Source: Amycolatopsis sp. 2-15
Lineage (GTDB): Bacteria > Actinomycetota > Actinomycetes > Mycobacteriales > Pseudonocardiaceae
DNA: 64,000 nt
Assembly: GCF_030285625.1 (NCBI RefSeq)
Contig: NZ_CP127294.1
Location: forward strand, 4,870,501 to 4,934,500
Direction of reading: 5' to 3'
Part shown: piece after piece, positions 35,706-44,260 of the stretch
Position numbering within the stretch: the stretch's first letter is position 1
Layout of the letters: each line of letters starts with the position of its first letter
Notes under the pieces: model-generated
Database searches by the model: none
What the model was told of the DNA's origin: nothing
Seen by the model: only the letters and a program-made list of their open reading frames with translations
Program-made: the position numbers and the translations under genes

Positions 35706-37805
35706 GTGGCGTACGTAATCGGCATCGACATCGGAGGAACGTTCACGGACGCCTTCGCATCGGACGAATCGGGACGGGTTGCCGCGACCAAGACTCCGTC
35801 GACCCCACCGGACTTCTCCCGGGGATTTCTCACGGTTCTGGACGAACTGGCCGGAGCGCTCGAGGTCGACACCGCGGCTCTGCTCGCCAACACCCACTAC
35901 ATCGTCCACGGCACAACGTCGACGTTGAACGCGTTGGTCACGGGAGATGTCGCCACCGTCGGGTTCCTCACGACCCGCGGTCACGCGGACTCGATCGCCA
36001 TCATGAACCTGGAAGGGCGCTACGCCGGGCTCGGCTCGGACGAGGTCCAGGACATGGTGCTGACGAACAAACCCAAGCCGCTCGTGCCGCCGCAGCTCAT
36101 CCGGGAGATCGACGAGCGCATCGACCACAAGGGACACGAGGTCGTGGCCCTCGACGAAGCGGGAACCCGGATCGCGATCCGCGAACTCGTCGCCGCCGGC
36201 GCACAGGCGATCGCCGTTTCGCTGCTGTGGAGCTTCCGCAACGACGCGCACGAGCGGCGGGTGGGTGAGTTGATCGCCGAGGAGGCACCCGAGCTGTACG
36301 TGGCGCTCTCCTGCGACGTGAGCCCACGGATCCGCGAGTACGCCCGCAGCGCCACCACCATCATGAACACCCAGGTCGGCCCGCGACTGCGGGACTACCT
36401 GCGGCCGTTGGAGGCAGAGCTGCGCGATCGCGGCTTCGGCGGTTCGCTGCTGGTGATGCAGGGTTCGGGCGGCTGCGTCGATTCCGGTGACGCACCGTCG
36501 CGGGCGATCACGACGATCGGCTCCGTCCTGACCGGAGGAGTGGTGGGCTGCACCCGCCTGGCTCAGGCGCTGGGCCATCGCAACGTGATCTCCACCGACA
36601 TGGGCGGCACCACGTTCCTCGCCGGCCTCGTCGTCGACGGTGAACCGGTGGCCACGACAAGCACGGTGCTCAACCAGTACCAGCTGAACGTGCCGATGGT
36701 CGACGTCCACACCATCGGAGCCGGCGGCGGCGCGATCGCCTGGGTCGACCCGGGACTCAACCTGCGGGTGGGCCCGCGCAGCGCCGGCGCACGGCCGGGC
36801 CCGGCGTGCTACGGCGAAGGCGGTACCGAACCGACCGTCAGCGACGTCGACCTGCTGCTCGGCATCATCAACCCGGACAACTTCCTCGGTGGCCGCAAAA
36901 AGCTGTCCAAGGACCTCGCGGCCGAGGCAGTGCGGACGCACATCGCCGAGCCACTGGGCCTGTCCGTCGACGACGCCGCGGCCGCGATCTACGCCATCCA
37001 GAACGCCCAGACCGCCGACCTCGTCCGCAAAGTCGTCGTCACTTCCGGCCAGGACCCGCGCGATTTCGCGCTTTACGCCTTCGGCGGCGCCGGCCCCATG
37101 CACTGCGCGAGCTACGCGGCCGACCTCGATGTCGCGGAAGTGGTGGTCCCGCTCGGGCCGACCGCCGCGGTGTTTTCCGCCTACGGCCTGGCCGCGTCGG
37201 ACATCGTGCTCACCGCCGAGCTGTCGTCGCCGAGCAACTTCCCCAACCCCGTCGAGGACTTCAACGGAGCGTTCGCGCAGCTGCGTTCGGAGCTGGACGA
37301 TCGGCTGGGCGCGCAGAAGCTGCGGTTCGGCAACGTCACCTACCGCAACGAAGTCGACCTCCGGTACACGATGCAGCTCGCCGAGGTCCCGACACCGGTG
37401 CCGGCCGAGGCCGTCGATACCGCCGGCCTGGAGGATGTCACCACTGCCTTCGGTGAACTCTACGAACGCTTGTACGGCAAGGGGTCCGGGTTCTCCGAGG
37501 CAGGATTGCAGCTGATCACCTACCGCACGCAGGCGGTCGGTGAGCTGCCGATCCGCCCACGGCTGGGTGAGGTCGGCGTCGCCACCGCAGCGCCCGTCTC
37601 ATCCAGTACCCGCCAGGTTTTCCTCGACGCGCGCCGCGGTTGGCAGGCCGCCGACATCTTCGACTACCGCGATCTCGCGGCCGGTCAGGAACTCAAGGGC
37701 CCCGCCATCGTCGAGGCCCCGACCACGACTGTCGCCCTGCCCGAAGGCTGCATCGGCCGCGTCGACCGGCTCGGCAACCTCGTCATCAGCTACACCAAGG
37801 CCTGA
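35706..37805 (+). CDS. Hydantoinase A/acetone carboxylase beta-like subunit
   Basis: 699 residues. GIDIGGTFTDAFASDESGRV and STDMGGTTFLAGLVVDGEP are the two phosphate-binding loops of the ASKHA ATPase fold in HyuA/oxoprolinase A; HGTTSTLNALVTG, IGAGGGAIAWVD and GARPGPACYGEGGTEPT follow. These subunits use ATP to phosphorylate or carboxylate cyclic amides or ketones. GAGGGAG precedes GTG 35706. It is the first gene of a five-gene operon with a HyuB partner 13 bases downstream. Confidence 0.92.
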   Translation: MAYVIGIDIGGTFTDAFASDESGRVAATKTPSTPPDFSRGFLTVLDELAGALEVDTAALLANTHYIVHGTTSTLNALVTGDVATVGFLTTRGHADSIAIMNLEGRYAGLGSDEVQDMVLTNKPKPLVPPQLIREIDERIDHKGHEVVALDEAGTRIAIRELVAAGAQAIAVSLLWSFRNDAHERRVGELIAEEAPELYVALSCDVSPRIREYARSATTIMNTQVGPRLRDYLRPLEAELRDRGFGGSLLVMQGSGGCVDSGDAPSRAITTIGSVLTGGVVGCTRLAQALGHRNVISTDMGGTTFLAGLVVDGEPVATTSTVLNQYQLNVPMVDVHTIGAGGGAIAWVDPGLNLRVGPRSAGARPGPACYGEGGTEPTVSDVDLLLGIINPDNFLGGRKKLSKDLAAEAVRTHIAEPLGLSVDDAAAAIYAIQNAQTADLVRKVVVTSGQDPRDFALYAFGGAGPMHCASYAADLDVAEVVVPLGPTAAVFSAYGLAASDIVLTAELSSPSNFPNPVEDFNGAFAQLRSELDDRLGAQKLRFGNVTYRNEVDLRYTMQLAEVPTPVPAEAVDTAGLEDVTTAFGELYERLYGKGSGFSEAGLQLITYRTQAVGELPIRPRLGEVGVATAAPVSSSTRQVFLDARRGWQAADIFDYRDLAAGQELKGPAIVEAPTTTVALPEGCIGRVDRLGNLVISYTKA

Positions 37806-37818
37806 GAGGACCGCGCCG

Positions 37819-39813
37819 ATGCCCGTCATCCCCGTTTCCGGTTCCGAGGAATTCGCGAACCTGCCCACGTCTCCCGCCGAGACCCGCCGGGTCGTCGGCG
37901 ACGCCGTGCGCCTGCACGACGTCGACCAGTCCGTGGTGGACGGTCTCGACCCCCTCACCTACGAGGTAGTCCGCCACCGCCTCACCTCGATCACCGAGGA
38001 GATGGGGGAAGCCCTCAAACGCATGTCCGGCTCGGTCGTGGTCACCGACTGCAACGACTTCGACGCCGCGATCATGGACGAGGTCGGTGACGTCGTCCAG
38101 GTCGGTCTCTACAACACGGAATTGGCCGCCTCCCTCGACATGGCCGCCAACTGGACGCTACGTCACCGTGCCGCGCGCCCCGGGATCCGCCCCGGTGACA
38201 TGTTCCTGTGCAACGACCCCTGGGTCGGCGGCGGCCTGCACCAGAACGACGTGAGCCTGTTCGCACCGCTGTTCATCGACGGTGAACTGTTCGCCTGGAC
38301 CGGGGCCGTCGCGCACCAGGTCGACCTCGGCGGCGTCTCGCCGGGCAGCTGGTCGGTCGGCGCCACCGACGTGTTCTGGGAGTCCGTGCCGACGCCTCCC
38401 GTCAAGATCGTCGAAGGCGGCGAGATCCGCGATGACATCGAGGACATGTACCTGCGACGCTCGCGCGTCCCCAAGCTGGTCGCCCTCGACTTGCGGGCCA
38501 AGATCGGCGCCAACAACGTCGCGCACGAGCGTCTGCGGACGTTGTGCGAGAAGTACGGTGCCGCCACGGTCAAAGCCGTCATGCGCCGCGTGCTGAACGA
38601 CGCCGAGACCCGGCTGCGGAGAAAACTGTCCGAACTTCCCGACGGTTCGTGGACTTCCGTGGCGCACCAGGACTCCGCTCGATCCGGCGACCGCGGCATC
38701 TACAAGATCGTGTGCACCCTCACCAAGACCGGTGACCGGCTCACGTTCGACTTCACCGGCACCGATCCGCAGGTCGACGGACTGATCAACTGCACGTACG
38801 CAGGTCTGCGCGGTGGCATCATGCCGGTTCTGCTGACCACGTTGTGCGGCGACATCCCCTGGGCACCCGGCGGGCTCTACCGATGCCTGGAGATCGTCAG
38901 CGAACCCGGCACGATCAACAACTGCACCTTCCCGGCGGGAATCGGCAAGGCATCGGTCGCCTCCGCGTGGGCCACGACCAACGTCGTCACCGAATGTCTC
39001 GCCGGCCTGCTCGACGCTCACCCGCAGCACCGTGAGCGGTTGATGAGCGTCTGTTGCGGCACCTGGGACTTCGCCCTGCTCGCCGGGGTCGACCAACGCG
39101 GGGGTGGCTTCGTCACCATGCTCTGCGATTCGATGGCGGGCGGCCTCGGCGCCCGAACCCACTCCGACGGCGTGGACACCGGCGGTCTGGCCTGCATCCC
39201 CATGGGACGCGTCGCCGATGTCGAGATGAACGAGTTCAGCTTTCCGATGCTCTACCTGTGGCGCCGCGAAGAGGCAGACTCAGGCGGCCCGGGCCGGTAC
39301 CGAGGCGGCGTCGGCGCTTCGAGTTGCTTCATCCCGTATGACAGCCCACTCGGCGGCGTGCATCTTGTCGTCTCCGCGCCAGGCAAAGCGCTGCCCCTGG
39401 CCGGGGGGCTCTCCGGTGGACTGCCCGCCGGAACACAGCACGACGTCCTGCTGCGGTCGACCACGGTGCGCGCCGACCTGGCCGGGGGACACATCCCGGC
39501 GTCGCTCGCGGACCTCGGCGGTACACCTGATGTGCTGCCGACTCACCACGAGACCGAACTGGGCGAGGAGGACGTGTACTTCACGCACTGGCAGGGCGGC
39601 GGCGGATACGGAGATCCACTGCTGCGCGACCCTTCCGCGGTCTCGGCCGACGTTCTCGCACACAAAGTCTCCCCGACGGGTGCCGCCGATGTCTACGGCG
39701 TCGTCCTCGGACCGGACGGCACTGTGGACGACGAGGGCACCCGAAACCGCCGCAGCGCACTCCGGCGCAGCCGCGCCGGACTGGACGACGATCGCACGGA
39801 GGCCACCGCGTGA
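37819..39813 (+). CDS. Hydantoinase B/acetone carboxylase alpha-like subunit
   Basis: 664 residues. PLTYEVVRHRLTSITEEMGE, DMFLCNDPWVGGGLHQNDV and GGVSPGSWSVGATDVFWES are typical HyuB blocks; YFTHWQGGGGYGDPLLRDP is its C-terminal signature. It forms the catalytic partner of the HyuA-like ATPase. ATG 37819 is 13 bases after the previous stop. The stop overlaps the next GTG as GTGA. A small Cys-rich subunit downstream favours the ketone carboxylase type (acetone or acetophenone carboxylase) over a plain hydantoinase. Confidence 0.92.
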   Translation: MPVIPVSGSEEFANLPTSPAETRRVVGDAVRLHDVDQSVVDGLDPLTYEVVRHRLTSITEEMGEALKRMSGSVVVTDCNDFDAAIMDEVGDVVQVGLYNTELAASLDMAANWTLRHRAARPGIRPGDMFLCNDPWVGGGLHQNDVSLFAPLFIDGELFAWTGAVAHQVDLGGVSPGSWSVGATDVFWESVPTPPVKIVEGGEIRDDIEDMYLRRSRVPKLVALDLRAKIGANNVAHERLRTLCEKYGAATVKAVMRRVLNDAETRLRRKLSELPDGSWTSVAHQDSARSGDRGIYKIVCTLTKTGDRLTFDFTGTDPQVDGLINCTYAGLRGGIMPVLLTTLCGDIPWAPGGLYRCLEIVSEPGTINNCTFPAGIGKASVASAWATTNVVTECLAGLLDAHPQHRERLMSVCCGTWDFALLAGVDQRGGGFVTMLCDSMAGGLGARTHSDGVDTGGLACIPMGRVADVEMNEFSFPMLYLWRREEADSGGPGRYRGGVGASSCFIPYDSPLGGVHLVVSAPGKALPLAGGLSGGLPAGTQHDVLLRSTTVRADLAGGHIPASLADLGGTPDVLPTHHETELGEEDVYFTHWQGGGGYGDPLLRDPSAVSADVLAHKVSPTGAADVYGVVLGPDGTVDDEGTRNRRSALRRSRAGLDDDRTEATA

Positions 39814-40103
39814 CACTCTTCATCGACGACAACCTCGAACAGCTGCCCGACGGGCGGGTCGTTTGCCGGCACTGCGGGCAGGTCCTCGGCGACGCTGCAC
39901 AACCGCTGCGCGAGGCCCGCGTTCGGGAAACAGCACCGGCCACCGCCGGACCGTCCGTCCGGGAGAACGCGAGCCGGTTCACCGACCGTCCGGTGGTCTT
40001 CCGGCAAACCTTCTGCCCGACCTGCCTGACCCAGCTCCAAGCCGAGATCGTGCCGGGTGACGAACCGTCTTCACGGCACCGCTCCCTGGCGGTGGACGCA
40101 TGA
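39810..40103 (+). CDS. Small Cys-rich carboxylase subunit (acetone carboxylase gamma-like)
   Basis: 97 residues. VVCRHCGQVLGD near residue 19 and FCPTCLTQLQAEI near residue 69 form two CxxC pairs expected to bind zinc, as in small subunits of acetone and acetophenone carboxylases. Overlaps with both neighbours (GTGA and ATGA) show tight coupling. It presumably stabilises the carboxylase complex. Confidence 0.82.
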   Translation: MTLFIDDNLEQLPDGRVVCRHCGQVLGDAAQPLREARVRETAPATAGPSVRENASRFTDRPVVFRQTFCPTCLTQLQAEIVPGDEPSSRHRSLAVDA

Positions 40104-40861
40104 ACGCAGGACTGGCGGGCCGCACGATCGTGGTCACCGGCGGAGGTCAGGGCCTCGGTCGGGCCTACGCCCAACGGGTCGCGACGGACGGAGGAACCGT
40201 CGTCATCGCCGACATCAACGCCGAGGCCGGAGAAAGAGTCGCTACCGAGATCGCAGACGCCGGCGGCAAGGCCTGCTTCCACTACCTGGACGTCGCTGAT
40301 CCCGCTTCGTGTTCGGACTTCGCCCGGTTCGTCAGCAGCGAGTTCGGCGCCTTGCACGGGCTGGTGAACAACGCGGCCATCTTCTCCACGATCGTGATGC
40401 GTCCGTTCTGGGAGATCCCGATCGAGGAGTGGGACCGACTGATGGCCGTCAACCTCCGCGGGCCGTTCCTGCTGACCAGCGCGTTGCTTCCCGCCCTGCG
40501 CCTGGGCGGTGATTCGAGCATCGTCAACGTCGCTTCCGACGCGGTCTGGCTGGGGCGAGCCGGGTACCTGCACTACACCGCGAGCAAGGCCGGCGTCACC
40601 GGAATGACGTACTCGATGTCCCGCGAACTGGGCACCGACGGAATCCGCGTGAACGCGATCTCACCCGGGCCCACCTACACCGAGGTCCCTCGCGGCACCG
40701 TCTCGGCCGCTCAAAAGGAGGCGATGCACGCCGCGCAAGCCCTCCACCGGGATGCCGGGCCCGAGGACATGGTCGGTGTGGTCGCGTTCCTGCTCTCGGA
40801 CGACAGCCGTTTCATGACCGGACAGGTCCTGTCGGTCAGCGGCGGGTTGCTCCACCGATGA
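40100..40861 (+). CDS. Short-chain dehydrogenase/reductase
   Basis: 253 residues, classical [18 protein letters not shown] is the nucleotide loop, NNAAIF the structural motif, and [11 protein letters not shown] contains the catalytic Tyr and Lys; Ser is in VNVASDAVW. The C-terminus [13 protein letters not shown] is standard. It would interconvert an alcohol and ketone, plausibly making the ketone substrate of the carboxylase. ATGA overlap with the upstream gene. Confidence 0.94.
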   Translation: MNAGLAGRTIVVTGGGQGLGRAYAQRVATDGGTVVIADINAEAGERVATEIADAGGKACFHYLDVADPASCSDFARFVSSEFGALHGLVNNAAIFSTIVMRPFWEIPIEEWDRLMAVNLRGPFLLTSALLPALRLGGDSSIVNVASDAVWLGRAGYLHYTASKAGVTGMTYSMSRELGTDGIRVNAISPGPTYTEVPRGTVSAAQKEAMHAAQALHRDAGPEDMVGVVAFLLSDDSRFMTGQVLSVSGGLLHR

Positions 40862-40889
40862 TCTCTCCCACCAGCAAAGGACTCGTCAC

Positions 40890-42356
40890 ATGAGCCCGCA
40901 CGATCAGCTCTCCGCCGTCGTCGACCGCGCGTGGGAGGTGCGCCTGCACGGCCGCCCGATGCCGACCCGGAACCGATACCAGATCGAAGACCCCACGACC
41001 GGACGGCGCCTGACCGACGCACCCGACTGTTCGGCAGAGGAGGTCGACGAGATCGTCCGCGCCGCGGCCGAAGCCCAGCTGCAATGGGCGAAGCTGCCCG
41101 TGCGCGCCCGCGCGGCGAAGGTTCGCGCCTTCGCCGAGCTCCTGCGTGCGCACGAGGAAGAGCTGGCGACGATCGACGCGATCGACGCGGGCTTCCCGCT
41201 GCCTGTGATGCGGGCTGACGTCGGCGCCGCGGCGACGATCGTGGACATCATGGCCGACCACGCTCTGCAGCTCGGAGGATCCACCTACCCGTTGTCGGGC
41301 AACCTGCACTACAGCCTGCAGGAGCCGTACGGTGTCGTTGCCCGAATCGTGCCGTTCAATCACCCGCTGTTCTTCGCCGCCTCCAAAGTCGCCGCGCCAC
41401 TGGTCGCGGGCAACGCGGTTGTGCTCAAGGCTCCCGATCAAACGCCGCTGTCCGCGCTGAGGATGGCGGAGCTGGCCGCCGAAGTCTTCGGCCCCGACCT
41501 TTGTGCGGTCATCAGTGGCCGGGGGTCGGTCAGCGGCGCCGCGCTCGTCGCGCACCCTCTCATCCGGCGTATCGGATTCATCGGCGCGCCCGACACCGGT
41601 CGGATGATCCAGCGCTCCGCCGCGGAGGCCGGCGTGAAGTACGTCAGCCTCGAACTCGGTGGCAAGAACGCACTGATCGTCCTGCCCGACGCCGATCTCG
41701 ATCGAGCGGTCGAGAGTGCGGTGTTCGGGATGAACTACACGGCCACCGCCGGCCAGTCCTGCGGTTCGACCAGCCGGCTGCTGCTCCACGAATCGGTTGC
41801 CGATCAGGTCATCGACGCGGTCGTCGACCAGGTCCGGTCGATTCGCGTCGGCCATCCGCTGGACGCGGACACGCAGATGGGTCCCGTGATCTCCGGTAAC
41901 CAGTACGACAAATCCGTCGACGCCATCACCGCGGCGACCACCGCCGGTGGCAAGGCGCTGGCCGGAGGCGGTCGCCCCGACACCGTCGGTCCGGATGGGT
42001 GGTACCTCTCTCCGACGGTGCTGGCGGGTGTTTCGCCCGACAACCCGGCGGCGGTGGCCGAAATCTTCGGCCCGGTCCTGACGGTGCTGACCTTTCGAGA
42101 CGAAGCCGAGGCCGTCGCCATCGCCAACAGCAGCGAATACGGACTGACCGCGGGTGTCTTCACCAGCGACGTGACCCGTGCCCATCGGATCGCCCGTGAG
42201 CTGGAGGCCGGTTACGTGTGGATCAACGGGAGCTCACGACACTACTGGGGCCTCCCGTTCGGCGGTGTCAAGGCATCCGGCGTCGGCCGTGAAGAGTCAG
42301 TGGACGAGTTGCTGTCCTACACCCAGACCAAAGCGGTCACCGTCGTGATGGAGTGA
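40890..42356 (+). CDS. Aldehyde dehydrogenase
   Basis: 488 residues of the NAD(P)-dependent family. [20 protein letters not shown] binds the coenzyme; [12 protein letters not shown] carries the general-base Glu and [12 protein letters not shown] the nucleophilic Cys. [10 protein letters not shown] is the usual C-terminal block. It oxidises an aldehyde produced in the operon's pathway. AAAGGA-type site upstream of ATG 40890; 28 bases after the SDR. A strong hairpin follows. Confidence 0.95.
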   Translation: MSPHDQLSAVVDRAWEVRLHGRPMPTRNRYQIEDPTTGRRLTDAPDCSAEEVDEIVRAAAEAQLQWAKLPVRARAAKVRAFAELLRAHEEELATIDAIDAGFPLPVMRADVGAAATIVDIMADHALQLGGSTYPLSGNLHYSLQEPYGVVARIVPFNHPLFFAASKVAAPLVAGNAVVLKAPDQTPLSALRMAELAAEVFGPDLCAVISGRGSVSGAALVAHPLIRRIGFIGAPDTGRMIQRSAAEAGVKYVSLELGGKNALIVLPDADLDRAVESAVFGMNYTATAGQSCGSTSRLLLHESVADQVIDAVVDQVRSIRVGHPLDADTQMGPVISGNQYDKSVDAITAATTAGGKALAGGGRPDTVGPDGWYLSPTVLAGVSPDNPAAVAEIFGPVLTVLTFRDEAEAVAIANSSEYGLTAGVFTSDVTRAHRIARELEAGYVWINGSSRHYWGLPFGGVKASGVGREESVDELLSYTQTKAVTVVME

Positions 42357-42375
42357 CTCCGACACCACCCCGGCG

Positions 42376-42417
42376 CCCGAGTCGGGGGTGAGCGCATCCG
42401 CCCACCTCCGACTCGGG
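42376..42417 (+). terminator. Hairpin terminator of the hyuA-like operon
   Basis: CCCGAGTCGG (42376-42385) pairs perfectly with CCGACTCGGG (42408-42417), and inner bases GGGTG/CACC extend the stem. No T-tract follows, as usual in high-GC actinomycetes. It lies 20 bases after the aldehyde dehydrogenase stop. Confidence 0.8.
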
Positions 42418-42530
42418 CCGATCCAATTCGCGGTGCTGCCCGGTTGATGGCCTCCGCAGTAAGAACCTCCGCTGTCGCGGTAGCTGAGTACGTGGCGATC
42501 GAAGCCGAATCGACAAAGGAGTTGGTCACC

Positions 42531-42914
42531 TTGGACGGCGACAAGCTGCAGAAGATCGCGGGCGACTGCGGTGTGGAACTGCCCGGCGCCGACCTCGAGC
42601 ATCGTTTCGGCCCCGATTGGGACCTCTACAAGGTGTGCGGCAAGGTCTTCATGCTCATGACCGATCTGCCGGGGCACCCGGTGGTGGTCGTGAAAGCAGA
42701 TCCGGACAACGCCACCGCCCTGCGTGAGCAGCACGCGGACATCACCCCCGGCTACCACATGAACAAGAAGCACTGGATCACGGTGGAAGGCGGGGGCACC
42801 GTCGGCGCGAAGCTGGTGAAGGAGCTCGTGATCGATTCCTACCGTCTCGTGGTCGGCGGGCTTCCGAAGTCCGAGCGGCCCGTGGATTCCCAGATCTACG
42901 GCCGCCGCGCCTGA
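42531..42914 (+). CDS. MmcQ/YjbR family protein
   Basis: 127 residues. HRFGPDWDLYKVCGKVFMLM, VVVVKADPDNATALREQH, and PGYHMNKKHWITVEGGG (the K-x-HW block) are the family's conserved parts; VIDSYRLVVGGLPK ends the fold. CyaY-like DNA-binding activity has been proposed for the family. AAAGGAG lies nine bases before TTG 42531, which I prefer to the upstream TTG 42522 and ATG 42447. A stand-alone gene. Confidence 0.88.
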   Translation: MDGDKLQKIAGDCGVELPGADLEHRFGPDWDLYKVCGKVFMLMTDLPGHPVVVVKADPDNATALREQHADITPGYHMNKKHWITVEGGGTVGAKLVKELVIDSYRLVVGGLPKSERPVDSQIYGRRA

Positions 42915-42975
42915 GCTGCTGCCGTCAATTCCTGGGGATCAACGAGCATCGACTCTCGGCATGCGACGGAGAGCT

Positions 42976-43137
42976 ATGATCGACAGTTTCACCGGCCGGC
43001 AAACGGCCGCGATCGGCGGCTGCGGCGACACGGGGGAGGAGCCCGCGACCGACGCCGCGCACCGCGCTGCCGAGGATGACGGGTTCGAGATGTTCATCCG
43101 GGCGTGGCTGGAGCTTCTGGACACCGTTCGGAGCTAG
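42976..43137 (+). CDS. Small hypothetical protein (53 aa)
   Basis: ATG 42976 follows GGAGAG closely. The product starts MIDSFTGRQTAAIGGCGDTG and ends FEMFIRAWLELLDTVRS, an amphipathic helix. GC-rich third positions support coding. No family or role recognised. The following 43138-43409 holds no gene. Confidence 0.4.
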   Translation: MIDSFTGRQTAAIGGCGDTGEEPATDAAHRAAEDDGFEMFIRAWLELLDTVRS

Positions 43138-43409
43138 CCCGGCGATGACGGGTTGAGCAGCGAGGCGCCGGATCCGGCGCGCGCGGATCCGGGCGCGCGG
43201 TGTCGATGCCGGCGCGCTGATGTCCTATATGGACCTGGCTGAGTCCTCCGCGCCCCCGCGTGACTTACGGGTTCCGCGCGGCCCGGGGACGGTACGGGTC
43301 CGTTCTGGGCGCTCGTGTGGCTGACTGGAACGCGGAGCTCGGCATGCCGAGGCGTGGGACAACGCCACGTCCACCGGCTACGGACTGAACTGTGAGCAGG
43401 AGGCGTCCG

Positions 43410-44099
43410 ATGAAGGTCGGTTTGCACGCGCGGGATATACCTGTCTTGGTCGGTGCCGCTGTCACGGAGTCGGAACTCGCTTATGACCACCTGGCGGGGC
43501 GCGACCCGGTCATGCGCTGTCTTGTGCGCCGGTTCGGCCGGCCGGAGCCGTTCGGCCATCGGGAGGAAGCCGGTCTCGGCGGCCATTTCCCGGCGCTGGT
43601 TCGCTACTTCGGTGCGAGGCAGTTCCGCGCGCCTTCGACTTCCACGGTGTACACGCAGATCTGCCGTGCATCGTGCGGCCACCCGTCTCCGGCGATGGTC
43701 GCCGACCTCGGTGCCGGCCGGCTGACCGCACTGGGTGTGCCGCGGCCGGACGCCGAGCGGCTGGTGCGGCTCGCGCAGGCGCAGCTGGCCGGCGACATCG
43801 ACCTGGACCTCCTCGTCGGGCGCAACGACTGCCAAGTCCGGCAGATCCTTGCGCGGTACGGGATCCCCCGTGATGTGACGGACCTGTTCCTGATCCGCCG
43901 CCTGCACCGACCCGACGTGCTGCCGGTCGACGACCCGGTGCTCGCCCAGCTTGTCTGGCGGATTTGGGCGTGTGGCAGCGCGGACGAAGGGTTCGGCCGG
44001 CAGTGGGCGCCGTTCCGCACCTATGCCGCGGCTCTGCTGTGGGAGGTGTCGCAGGCGGTGCCGCCACAGGCCGGCTGGAAGATCCAAGATCCAGGGTAA
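43410..44099 (+). CDS. Divergent AlkA-like HhH-GPD DNA glycosylase
   Basis: 229 residues. The layout follows 3-methyladenine glycosylase II: FPALVRYFGARQF (normally VRAIVGQQLS), YGIPRDVTDLFLIRRLHRPD for the helix-hairpin-helix, then VLPVDDPVL with the catalytic Asp, and WAPFRTYAAALLW (normally W.PYRS.AAWYLW). The hairpin glycines (GIGPW in relatives) have largely changed to GIPRD, so activity is doubtful or altered. AGGAGG lies six bases before ATG 43410. Compare 48141 and 60282. Confidence 0.78.
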   Translation: MKVGLHARDIPVLVGAAVTESELAYDHLAGRDPVMRCLVRRFGRPEPFGHREEAGLGGHFPALVRYFGARQFRAPSTSTVYTQICRASCGHPSPAMVADLGAGRLTALGVPRPDAERLVRLAQAQLAGDIDLDLLVGRNDCQVRQILARYGIPRDVTDLFLIRRLHRPDVLPVDDPVLAQLVWRIWACGSADEGFGRQWAPFRTYAAALLWEVSQAVPPQAGWKIQDPG

Positions 44100-44141
44100 G
44101 AACTGTCGCCGGCACGGCGCTGAGGATCGGGCAACACGACT

Positions 44142-44260
44142 GAGCCCGAACAGAGCGGTGTGCGCACGATGCCCGGCCTGGGTGCGATGGCTCGATGCCT
44201 TGCCGGGCAACGAGTTCGACCAGGGCATCTTCGGCCGCGGACTTGAGAAACAGAGGCCTC
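44142..44260 (+). pseudogene. whiB remnant
   Basis: In the frame just before the NDH-2-like gene one reads NRAVCARCPAWVRWLDALPG, then NEFDQGIFGRGLEKQ, clearly the CxxC, AL.N..D.GIFGG..E section of a WhiB protein like the one at 22468. The cluster Cys expected in R-L-Q-C-L is Trp (WVRWL), GG is GR, and the ends are missing. It supplies the leader and ribosome-binding site (AGAGG) of the next gene. Confidence 0.7.

Noticed and set aside
35676-37103. 475-residue minus-strand ORF
   Set aside because: Antisense shadow of the HyuA-like gene; no recognisable domain.
43222-43234. GTCCTATATGGAC dyad near the divergent alkA-like gene
   Set aside because: It contains the half-site letters but with arms in reversed order compared with the GGACT box, so it was not counted.
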